64,000 nt of DNA, taken from contig NZ_QNRV01000004.1 in the NCBI RefSeq assembly GCF_003315195.1, positions 1 to 64,000 of the forward strand, read 5' to 3'. How positions within the stretch are numbered: position 1 is the stretch's first letter; every line of letters begins with the position of its first letter. This stretch comes from Sutterella wadsworthensis. Its GTDB lineage: Bacteria > Pseudomonadota > Gammaproteobacteria > Burkholderiales > Burkholderiaceae_F. The position numbers and the translations under genes are program-made. Shown here piece after piece: positions 52,252 to 59,580 of the stretch. The notes below the pieces were generated by a model, which made no database searches, was not told where the DNA came from, and saw only the letters and a list, made by a program, of their open reading frames with translations.

Positions 52252-53745
52252 TCATGCCGCAATGGTCTCTTGGGAAGCGTTCTCACCAGCGATCTGACCG
52301 AAGACGAAGCAATCGAGCACAGCATTGCCTCCGACTCGGTTCGTCCCATGGATGCCGCCGGTAATTTCGCCTGCGGCGTAGAGTCTTGGAATGACTGCTC
52401 CCGTCCAGTCAAGTACCTGCGCCTTGACGTTGGTGTTGAGACCGCCCATTGTGTGGTGAACGGTCATGCCGGTATAACAAGCCCAGAAGGGGCCTTGATC
52501 GATGCGCTTCGTCAAATTAACTGCAGTCTTGCCAAAGTCCTCGTCTTTTTGGTTCTTCACATAGACGTCGTTATAGCGCTTGATCGTCTTCTCCAGACCA
52601 TCCGGATCGACGCCCATCTTCTGCGCAAGTTCGCGGATCGTCGGAGCCGTCCAAGCCTCCCCTGCTTCGATGCCCTTCATAATTGCCGCACGGTTTACTT
52701 CATCGTAGGAGGTGAAGTTTTCGTTGTCGCAGACCGTATAGGCGTAGCGTTCAGGTGTGCCGAGCACAGCGTCACGAATCACATCGCGTCGGGCGCCTTC
52801 ATTAACAATACGGGCACCGCGCTTGTCAACATAGATGGAACCGTTGACGTTAAAGTTGAGCAGCAGCTTCATCTTCTTGCCTGCCGGAGCACCCGGCGTC
52901 GATTGGATGAAATCCATGCCTACGAGATAACCGCCCACCCGGACGGCTGCCATTGCAACTTCGCCCGTCGCTCCGGGCAGATTGTCGGTACCAAGACCTG
53001 CAACGCGCGGATCATGGAGTTCACGCAGGTATTTGTTGGCGCTGAAACCGCCGGCAGCGAGAACAACACCGCGGGTAGCACGAATACGCTTGATTTCTCC
53101 CTTCGCGTTCTTTGCGACCACACCAAGCACATCACCTTCAAAAGGTTTCTCGCGAATAATTTCCTCAACACCCATGCCGGTGCGCACTTCTACGCCGAGC
53201 TCCTTTGCGGCCTTGGAAAGCACCGTCCCATAGCCTTGTCCCTTAGGCAGCGCCGGAACGTGCGAACGCGGATAGAGCGCACCAAAAATCTGAATCACCT
53301 TGGGCTTGAATTGCATGCCAAGACTCTCGAGCCACTCGATCGTCGGATACGCATTGCGGCAAAGCACGTCCACGCGATCTTTCTGCCCGCGGAAGTCGCC
53401 GGCTTCAAGCGTCTGCTCTGCATGGTGCTGCCAAGAATCCTTGATACCTTGCTTCGGCTGGCGAACCGGGTCGGCCGCGTTGATGAAACCTTGAGAGATG
53501 AGTGTATTGCCGCCAGGGAAATTCAGCTTCTCAAGCACCACAACGTGCTTGGCGCCTTTTTGTGCAGCCTTGACTGCGGCTGCCATGCCGGCTCCGCCGG
53601 CACCGACAACGATGATTTCATAAGTTTCGTCCCACTGATCGGTTTGAGCTGCACGAACTGCGCTCGGGAGCACGGCAGCGGCAGTTACAGTGGAAGCAGA
53701 AGCAAGCTTCAAGAGACTGCGGCGGGAGATGGTTTTTTCGTTCAT
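52252..53745 (-). CDS. Exported FAD-dependent reductase of the flavocytochrome c/urocanate reductase type, without haem domain
   Basis: The 497-residue protein has a twin-arginine-like signal (SRRSLLKLAS, residues 7-16; cleavage near VRAA), so a periplasmic site is likely. The FAD-binding-2 fold follows: IIVVGAGGAGMAAAVKAAQKG, LEKLNFPGGNTLISQG, GVVLAAGGFSANKYLRELHDP. The C-terminal active-site motifs HHTMGGLNTN and GIHGTNRVGGNAVLDC are conserved. In fumarate reductases the substrate loop reads QFHPT; here it is FIQSTPGAP, so the fumarate-binding histidine is missing, which argues against fumarate. NEGARRD and the following arginine may supply the proton donor. No CxxCH haem motif is present, so a separate cytochrome must deliver electrons. 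It is next to a two-component system and is probably under its control. The likely substrate is another 2-enoate or acrylate-like compound (inference). Confidence 0.85.
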   Translation of the reverse strand: MNEKTISRRSLLKLASASTVTAAAVLPSAVRAAQTDQWDETYEIIVVGAGGAGMAAAVKAAQKGAKHVVVLEKLNFPGGNTLISQGFINAADPVRQPKQGIKDSWQHHAEQTLEAGDFRGQKDRVDVLCRNAYPTIEWLESLGMQFKPKVIQIFGALYPRSHVPALPKGQGYGTVLSKAAKELGVEVRTGMGVEEIIREKPFEGDVLGVVAKNAKGEIKRIRATRGVVLAAGGFSANKYLRELHDPRVAGLGTDNLPGATGEVAMAAVRVGGYLVGMDFIQSTPGAPAGKKMKLLLNFNVNGSIYVDKRGARIVNEGARRDVIRDAVLGTPERYAYTVCDNENFTSYDEVNRAAIMKGIEAGEAWTAPTIRELAQKMGVDPDGLEKTIKRYNDVYVKNQKDEDFGKTAVNLTKRIDQGPFWACYTGMTVHHTMGGLNTNVKAQVLDWTGAVIPRLYAAGEITGGIHGTNRVGGNAVLDCFVFGQIAGENASQETIAA

Positions 53746-53825
53746 AGCGGTCCTCTCAAAAAAACATGACGCGGAGGCTAAAGCCTGCCTGTTATCTTTG
53801 ATCCGTCCGCATTTTTGCCCGCAGC

Positions 53826-53839
53826 CTTACGCACGTAAG
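53826..53839. promoter_or_regulatory. Inverted repeat CTTACG-CA-CGTAAG upstream of the flavoprotein gene
   Basis: A perfect 6-2-6 repeat, 81-94 bases before the flavoprotein start codon and between that gene and the response-regulator gene. Thirteen identical bases recur at 56495-56507. Position and form fit an activator site for the adjacent FixJ-type regulator. Confidence 0.55.
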
Positions 53840-53871
53840 ATGACTTCGGTCAGTGTCCCGTGCCGAAGTGC

Positions 53872-54537
53872 TCACCTCTGCCAAACCGCCTTGATATCAG
53901 GCATCAGCAGTGCGAGCTCTTTAGCGGTGTGAATGCCGAATTTGCGGTATATCCGGGCTCGATGTCCCTCAACCGTACGTTCAGAAAGCGAAAGCTTATC
54001 TGCGACCTGCTCATCGGTCTCGCCGTTAAGAAAATATCCCAGTACGTCGAGTTCGCGCGCCGAAAGAAGTCTCAGCCTTTCACGCACGCCTTCTCCGCCG
54101 GCGACACCCGCACGGCGCAGAAAATCACAATGAACAGCTGCAGCGATAGACTCCAGAAGTATTTCATCGTTCACGGGTTTAATAAGAAAGTCGACCGCTC
54201 CCCGCTTGAGACTCGAAACCGCCACATCAATATCGGCATGCCCCGTCAGAAAGATGGTGGGCAGCATCAGACCTCGACGAAGCATTTCGTTCTGGAGTTC
54301 GAGTCCCGTCATCAGAGGCATACGCACGTCAAGAACAAGACACCCGGGACGCCTGACGTCATCCTCAATGAGAAAGGCTCGTGCGTTCGGATAAGTTTTT
54401 GCCGTCCACCCTTCAATACGCAGCATTAAAGCAAGTGCCTCACGCACATCGATTTCATCATCAATGATCCGCACGAGAGCGGATTCTTTTTCTGCGGCAG
54501 CTACCTGTTCGGCTGCATCAGGGAGCGACTGCGTCAT
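53872..54537 (-). CDS. FixJ/TtrR-type response regulator
   Basis: The 221-residue protein has a receiver domain with the acidic pair in RIIDDEIDV, the phospho-acceptor aspartate in CLVLDVRMPLMTG (about residue 70), the switch threonine in IFLTGHAD and the lysine in DFLIKPV. A LuxR/FixJ HTH follows: LSARELDVLGYFLNGETDEQVADKLSLSERTVEGHRARIYRKFG. Family members activate respiratory or catabolic genes in response to a cognate kinase. TtrR, for tetrathionate, is the closest functional analogue. The ATG overlaps the kinase gene end by 20 bases, so kinase and regulator are translationally linked. GGAGA lies upstream of the start. Confidence 0.92.
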   Translation of the reverse strand: MTQSLPDAAEQVAAAEKESALVRIIDDEIDVREALALMLRIEGWTAKTYPNARAFLIEDDVRRPGCLVLDVRMPLMTGLELQNEMLRRGLMLPTIFLTGHADIDVAVSSLKRGAVDFLIKPVNDEILLESIAAAVHCDFLRRAGVAGGEGVRERLRLLSARELDVLGYFLNGETDEQVADKLSLSERTVEGHRARIYRKFGIHTAKELALLMPDIKAVWQR

Positions 54538-56491
54538 TTTTCTGGTTCTCCGAATGGTGATGTATCTGATGTGTCATATCCACAACGGCAAAGGAAACAC
54601 ATACCTTCAGTCCTCCGCCCGCTTCTGCAGCAATGGCCTCAAAGCTCAGCTTTGCCAAGTGTCTCTCAACGATTGAGCGACAGATGAGAAGTCCCAAACC
54701 CAGACCATTTTCCTTTTCGGATCGCCCAGATTCAGTTAGCCGCGAAAGCGCCTCTGAAGAAAGAACTGAACCAGAATTTTCAACACTGAGCTCTGCACGT
54801 TCCTGCGCAGCAATCCGCTTCACGGTGATGCGTATTGGGGCGATCCCTAGACGGGAAAGGCGGAGCAAAAGCGACTCACGCTCATCGTCGGGCATTGCGC
54901 AAAGCGCCTCGTCCGCATTCTTGAGAAGGTTGCGAACGAGTATCCGAAGCTCAACCGGATCGCCCCGAATCATAACGGGATCCGGGGCATCCAACACTGC
55001 CGCATGAGTGAGTCGGCGCGACTCTTCAAGTTCACTCAAAGCATCACGCACGACTGCCGTGAGATCAATATTTTGCCCCCGTTTTGCCCCCTGTTTGGCG
55101 TACTTTCTTACCCGCTCAAGGATCTCTGCGGCATGAGTAATTTGTTTCTGCAGACCGCCGACACATTCCTCTACGAGTTTTCGATCCGGATCGGGCTTCT
55201 TCATGAGCACTCCGAGACTTCTCGTGAGATATCGCATGACTGAAAGCGGCTGTCCAAGCTCATGCGCAAAAATAGACGACAGCTCTCCGACAACCGAGAC
55301 GCAGTGCATGCGATCGAGCTTGTCGGCGGCCTTTCTTGCCTGTACTTCGGCAATCCGCTCGCGATCCCATGCTTTCTCCAGTTCGGCAGTACGCTGACGG
55401 ACCAACGTTTCAAGCCGCAGCCAATGCAGGATCCACGCAAACGCAAGTGCTGCAGCGAGCATCAAAAACGGCCAGGAGACTTTAAGAAAGCCTCTGAGCG
55501 TCCATTCGCGCAAATAGGCATAGGGCCCAATTCTGAGTGTCTTTAAGAGATCATTGACGCGCGCATAGTCGGTTGCAAAGGAAACCTCAAAACCCGACGG
55601 CGTACTTTTCGGGTCCAGCGACAGCAGTGCCGTCGCTACGTGGCGGGTCAGAATGGGCGGCGTGTGAGGCGTCACCGCAAAGGTCCAACCGGGATACATG
55701 TCGGTGGAATAACGGCACCCTAAACGTTCAGCACGGGGACCAGTACGCTCATTAATCACGCGCAGCTTTCCCAGCCACTGCGGGTTGCGCCGCTCCATTG
55801 CTTCGAGCATGCATGCACGAAGAAAACCGACGTCCGCCTTGCCGGACAATACATTCTCCACTACTTTCTGCGGCTCACTGTCGGTGAAGATCGTTCGACG
55901 GAAAAAACTATCCGGATCGTATCCAGCTTTGGCAATCTCACCCATGCCAATCTGATATGTCATGAAATTTCGAGGATCCGTGGCCGAAGCCGTTCGGTGC
56001 TCGAGGTCTGTAATCGTCTGCAGATCCGTACGTGAATTCCTCACGAAGATCACACCAGCAACACACTGATTAGGATCGGGGAAACTCGACGATACAATCG
56101 TTCCGATATCTCGTACGCCATAAGGCCGCATTTCAACAAAGAAGCCCGAACTACCGAGAAAAAATTCCACTTCTCCCTTGCGAACAGCCTCTGCGAGATC
56201 TTTGGTTTTGTAATAACGCGGTTCAATCACAATCCCAGGCGTTGAAGCCTGTAAATGCTTCAGCACAGTGGCCTGGATATCCTCCACACGGCTGAGATAA
56301 GAGGATTCAAATTCGAAATCAAGAAGTCCCAACCGCACCTTCGTCCCAGAGGACGATGCTGTCGGATCGCCGGAAACAGCGTCGACACGGTCAGAAAGAA
56401 TTGAATCCGCAGCAGCAGCATCGATATCGGGGAAACCTAAAAGCGTCGAAAAAACAAGCGACAGAAAGACTAAGCGCTTCGTGAGCGGCAT
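54518..56491 (-). CDS. Sensor histidine kinase with PhnD-like periplasmic sensor (TtrS-like)
   Basis: The protein has about 657 residues. An N-terminal signal/membrane segment (TKRLVFLSLVFSTLLGFP) is followed by a 300-residue PhnD-like binding domain (KVRLGLLDFEFESSYLSRVEDIQA, VEFFLGSSGFFVEMRPYG, then VLSGKADVGFLRACMLE). Next come a membrane segment (PFLMLAAALAFAWILHWL) and a short coiled coil. The kinase core has H-box FAHELGQPLSVMRYLTRSL, N-box LVRNLLKNADEAL and G-box ENGLGLGLLICRSIVE. TtrS has the same layout and senses tetrathionate; the ligand here is unknown. The start is uncertain: ATG 56491 gives a clean signal peptide, while ATG 56533, GTG 56503 and GTG 56641 are in frame. It is divergent from the esterase gene. 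Confidence 0.9.
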   Translation of the reverse strand: MPLTKRLVFLSLVFSTLLGFPDIDAAAADSILSDRVDAVSGDPTASSSGTKVRLGLLDFEFESSYLSRVEDIQATVLKHLQASTPGIVIEPRYYKTKDLAEAVRKGEVEFFLGSSGFFVEMRPYGVRDIGTIVSSSFPDPNQCVAGVIFVRNSRTDLQTITDLEHRTASATDPRNFMTYQIGMGEIAKAGYDPDSFFRRTIFTDSEPQKVVENVLSGKADVGFLRACMLEAMERRNPQWLGKLRVINERTGPRAERLGCRYSTDMYPGWTFAVTPHTPPILTRHVATALLSLDPKSTPSGFEVSFATDYARVNDLLKTLRIGPYAYLREWTLRGFLKVSWPFLMLAAALAFAWILHWLRLETLVRQRTAELEKAWDRERIAEVQARKAADKLDRMHCVSVVGELSSIFAHELGQPLSVMRYLTRSLGVLMKKPDPDRKLVEECVGGLQKQITHAAEILERVRKYAKQGAKRGQNIDLTAVVRDALSELEESRRLTHAAVLDAPDPVMIRGDPVELRILVRNLLKNADEALCAMPDDERESLLLRLSRLGIAPIRITVKRIAAQERAELSVENSGSVLSSEALSRLTESGRSEKENGLGLGLLICRSIVERHLAKLSFEAIAAEAGGGLKVCVSFAVVDMTHQIHHHSENQKNDAVAP

Positions 56492-56494
56492 CAA

Positions 56495-56508
56495 CTTACG
56501 CACGTAAA
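56495..56508. promoter_or_regulatory. Inverted repeat CTTACG-CA-CGTAAA near the sensor start, upstream of the esterase
   Basis: It shares 13 consecutive bases with the site at 53826-53839. It lies about 165 bases upstream of the esterase start and at the beginning of the sensor gene. It is a candidate activator site for the divergent esterase promoter, or an autoregulatory site if the kinase starts at 56491. Confidence 0.5.
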
Positions 56509-56672
56509 GGTGTTTCCAATAATGGAACAGCATTCTGAAACCGATATACAAATGATCGCCAAGCTTTTTTAACCTAAGGTCTATTGTTGGCCAAATGCAC
56601 TCTGCTCTGCAACGGGAGAAATTAACCGCGGCAAACCGCACGGTGCTATCGAGTCAACTTGCTTTTCACGCC

Positions 56673-58259
56673 ATGCAACGCCGTCGATTCCTTGAAAACT
56701 CCGCACTTGCGAGTCTGCCGCTTCTTTCGTCCCTAGCGCTCCTTCCGGGCTGTGCAGTCTATGAGCGAAATATTCATTCTGATGACCGTCCCAGCGCAGA
56801 TGCACCTGCCGGACGCTTCCGCGGAGTACGACAGCCCGATACCGGCATTCAGGTTTATCTTGGCATTCCGTTCATGAAAAATCCGTATGAGCCTGTGCGG
56901 CGCTTTCTTGCCCCGCAGCCCATGGAACGGATTGCCGATACGCTCGACTGCGTTAAACACGGAGCTCTTCCGCTTCAGCCCGGACCCAACGGCGCCATGA
57001 TCGGCGGCGACGGTCCGCTCTGCCTCAATATCTGGGTTCCGCGCGACGCCACTCCGCGGAGCCGATTTCCCGTCATGGTTTGGGTGCCTGGGGGCGGTTC
57101 CATTCGCTGTGCACAAAACGATGAGCGATTTGACGGAACGCATTTTGCTGCCCACGGCTGCATTCTGGTTACGCTCGCCTATCGCGTGAACATTGACGGG
57201 TTCCTTAAAATCCGCGGCGGCGACTCGAATCTGGGCGTACGCGACATCATCATGGGACTGCGCTGGGTGAAGGACAATATCGCGGCATTCGGCGGCGACC
57301 CTCAGTCCGTCACGGCATTCGGCCAGTCTGCCGGCGGCACGCACCTGGTTGACGTTGTCGCATCCCCCTATGCGCAAGGACTCCTTCGCGGGGCAATCAT
57401 TCAGAGCCCCTCAGCAGTTGCCCAATGGCGCTCCGACGCACAGGCCGATCGGGCCGCAGAGTTCGTTGCTCAAGGTCTTGGAGCAGAACCCACGCGTGAA
57501 TCGCTTGCCAAAGTGCCGTTCGAAAAACTATCTGACTTGCCCAAAATTGCCGGACGCCTGGCTGCAGATCCAGAATGGGCCAAATTCACTGACGGCAATG
57601 TCTCGCTTTTCAAAGGCTGGATAGATCAGGACGTCATCCCGGAACTGCCTGTCGACGCACTGCGAAAAGGAGCTGCCCGAAAAATGGCCTTCATCGTAGG
57701 GTCCACGTCTTCGGAGTGGCGGTACTACATCGTCCCAAACGGTGCGATTGCTAAAAAGAACCGTGCTTCAGCCGCCGCTCTCATCGCCGGTGCCAATCGG
57801 CCAGAAACGGCGCTCGAAGCTTATGCACGAGTTAATCGAGGAAAAACCTGGGGGGATTGTTTTGCGCAGATTCAGAGTGATCTGATTTTCCGTATGCCTT
57901 GCGTGAAGCTCGCAGAATCACTCGCCGCAGGCGGCGCTCAAGTCTGGACGTACGACTTTGCCTGGGAAAGTCCGGTCAAAGGCAAATCCGGCGCATCGCT
58001 CGGCGCCGCCCACACCGTGGATGTTCCGTTTGTCTTCCAAAACCTGTCCGCTCCTCGAGCGGTGCGGACCATCGGAGAGAGGCCGCCGCAAGCTCTTGCA
58101 CAGGCAATGCACAGCGCCTGGCTGACATTCGCGAAAACCGGCTGCGCACCCTGGACACCTTTCTCACTCGATACTCGCAGAGCCATGCGTTTTGATGCCA
58201 AGAGTCAGGAAGTTTCCGATCCCTGGGCCTTTGAAAGGCTCACTTTGCCGGCAAGGTGA
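56673..58259 (+). CDS. Carboxylesterase-family lipoprotein
   Basis: The 528-residue type B carboxylesterase starts MQRRRFLENS with a hydrophobic segment and lipobox LLPGC (Cys27). It is thus predicted to be an outer-surface or periplasmic lipoprotein; the RRRFLE sequence is also twin-arginine-like. Catalytic signs are the nucleophile elbow AFGQSAGGTH (Ser about 219), an oxyanion region VWVPGGGSIR and a candidate histidine in GAAHTVDVPFVFQN. FRGVRQPDTGIQVYLGIPF and CLNIWVPRD are family-typical. The ATG at 56673 gives a clean signal; the 26 upstream residues lack one. It is divergent from the sensor kinase with a shared regulatory repeat in between. It may release an acid reduced by the neighbouring flavoprotein (inference). 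Confidence 0.85.
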   Translation: MQRRRFLENSALASLPLLSSLALLPGCAVYERNIHSDDRPSADAPAGRFRGVRQPDTGIQVYLGIPFMKNPYEPVRRFLAPQPMERIADTLDCVKHGALPLQPGPNGAMIGGDGPLCLNIWVPRDATPRSRFPVMVWVPGGGSIRCAQNDERFDGTHFAAHGCILVTLAYRVNIDGFLKIRGGDSNLGVRDIIMGLRWVKDNIAAFGGDPQSVTAFGQSAGGTHLVDVVASPYAQGLLRGAIIQSPSAVAQWRSDAQADRAAEFVAQGLGAEPTRESLAKVPFEKLSDLPKIAGRLAADPEWAKFTDGNVSLFKGWIDQDVIPELPVDALRKGAARKMAFIVGSTSSEWRYYIVPNGAIAKKNRASAAALIAGANRPETALEAYARVNRGKTWGDCFAQIQSDLIFRMPCVKLAESLAAGGAQVWTYDFAWESPVKGKSGASLGAAHTVDVPFVFQNLSAPRAVRTIGERPPQALAQAMHSAWLTFAKTGCAPWTPFSLDTRRAMRFDAKSQEVSDPWAFERLTLPAR

Positions 58260-58340
58260 GTAAAGCCAAGCATTCTCAGCCGAGAGGCCGCCGAAGCTTT
58301 CGACGGATGTGAAAACGGCGACAGGCCAAAAGAGGACCCC

Positions 58341-58376
58341 AAAAAATCCCCAGAAAGTGATCTCACCTTCTGGGGG
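58341..58376 (-). terminator. Rho-independent terminator of the HP-repeat protein gene
   Basis: CCCCAGAA and GTGA on one side pair with TCAC and TTCTGGGG on the other. On the minus strand TTTTTT follows. It lies about 45 bases after that gene. Confidence 0.85.
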
Positions 58377-58418
58377 ACATTTCTGCGAGCGAATTTTTCT
58401 TTCTTGCGTCAGCTGAAA

Positions 58419-59264
58419 TTACTTCGCTGCGGGCTTCTGAGCGCCGGAGATATCCGGATGGCCGGCGGGAAGTTCCTGCTTACCGTCAATTTTCGGATGA
58501 CCGGCAGGGAGATTCTCCATGTCGATCTTCGGATGGTTGGCAGGCATCTGAGCACCAGGTTCAATCGGCGTCTTAGCCTTGGCCTTTTCCGAATCCTTCA
58601 CGATCTGCTCTTCACGGATAGGCACCTTCTGTTCGCCGTAGAGCAAATCTGGACGCACGTCAGCGATGATCGCCTCTTCAGGCGCACCGGCCGAGAGCAT
58701 GCCGCAGAAAACCATCGTCTGGTTTTCATAAGGCTGCACATGGAAGGCGCGTTCCGACGCGCCGAGATCCGGATATTCGTAGTTCTGCGGGTGCGTATAG
58801 GCCTTCCATTCCTTTTCATCGTTCTTGCGCAGCATGCGGTTCGCGTGCGCAGACATATGTCGAGAGTCGACGGCTTCCCAATCGATGCCCTTGAGCTTAT
58901 CAACTACGCTCTTCCAGTCTTCTTTGACGATCAGCCCCCAGAAATGCGTGTGCATATCCGGAACACCGACGTAGCGGATGATTTCATCATTGAAGACGTA
59001 GCCCGTCACCGTGAGGCCCGAGTCCTTAAAGGGCTTCTCGAACATCACGACGTCAAGCGGCTGCTTTTCCACCTTTAGATAAGCACGGCTGCCGTCGCGG
59101 ATCTTGAGCGACTCGGGAATATTCTTATCTTTGGCGATCGCATCAAAATACGTTGCACGGCAGGTCGAAAGAGCCGTCAGAAGCTGCGAGTCCGCGGCTT
59201 GGGCGGAAGGCAGCAGGGTGAGTGCGGCGCCGGCAGCGGCGAGCGCTGAAACCAAAAACTTCAC
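58419..59264 (-). CDS. Exported protein of unknown function with C-terminal PAxHPxI repeats
   Basis: The 281-residue precursor has a good signal peptide (hydrophobic core FLVSALAAAGAALTLLP, cleavage after AQA). The mature part is hydrophilic and rich in His and Trp, with two cysteines (STCRATYF and MVFCGML) that could form a disulfide. The last 42 residues hold three near-repeats: MPANHPKID, LPAGHPKID and LPAGHPDIS, spaced 12-13 residues. No CxxCH haem motif or enzyme signature is seen. The GTG at 59264 is chosen because AGGAG lies seven bases upstream; an ATG at 59285 lies before that site. I do not recognise the family. It stands alone between terminators, next to the esterase locus and clpB. 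Confidence 0.8.
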   Translation of the reverse strand: MKFLVSALAAAGAALTLLPSAQAADSQLLTALSTCRATYFDAIAKDKNIPESLKIRDGSRAYLKVEKQPLDVVMFEKPFKDSGLTVTGYVFNDEIIRYVGVPDMHTHFWGLIVKEDWKSVVDKLKGIDWEAVDSRHMSAHANRMLRKNDEKEWKAYTHPQNYEYPDLGASERAFHVQPYENQTMVFCGMLSAGAPEEAIIADVRPDLLYGEQKVPIREEQIVKDSEKAKAKTPIEPGAQMPANHPKIDMENLPAGHPKIDGKQELPAGHPDISGAQKPAAK

Positions 59265-59580
59265 AATGGGTCTCCTGGGTGGCATGGTTTTATTGATTGC
59301 CTGCCATTCTTAACCTCTGCGCTTGCGTCTTTCTTAAGGTACGGGTTTATGCGCAGAAAACCTGCCGTTTCAGAAAATACAAAAAAGGCCCGAACGAGTG
59401 ACTCCTATCACTCATTCAGGCCAAACAAAGCGGGCCCGAAGCATCTCACAACGTTTCTGACCCACTTTGGGGGAATCGCTGATCGGCCTCTTCGGATGAC
59501 GGCGGGAGTCATGCTCACCGCCGCCTCACCTCAAGGGTCGCTCAAGGGGTTTTTCCGCTTCATCTTTGAGACCCTGCTGG
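59265..59580. other. Intergenic region between clpB and the HP-repeat gene
   Basis: No gene is seen. It holds the clpB terminator (59381-59422) and, to its left, the promoter region of the HP-repeat gene. Confidence 0.6.
59381..59422 (-). terminator. Rho-independent terminator of clpB
   Basis: A long stem (GGCC-GAA-GAGTGA paired with TCACTC-TTC-GGCC) is followed on the minus strand by TTTTTT. It lies about 160 bases after the clpB stop. Confidence 0.8.
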
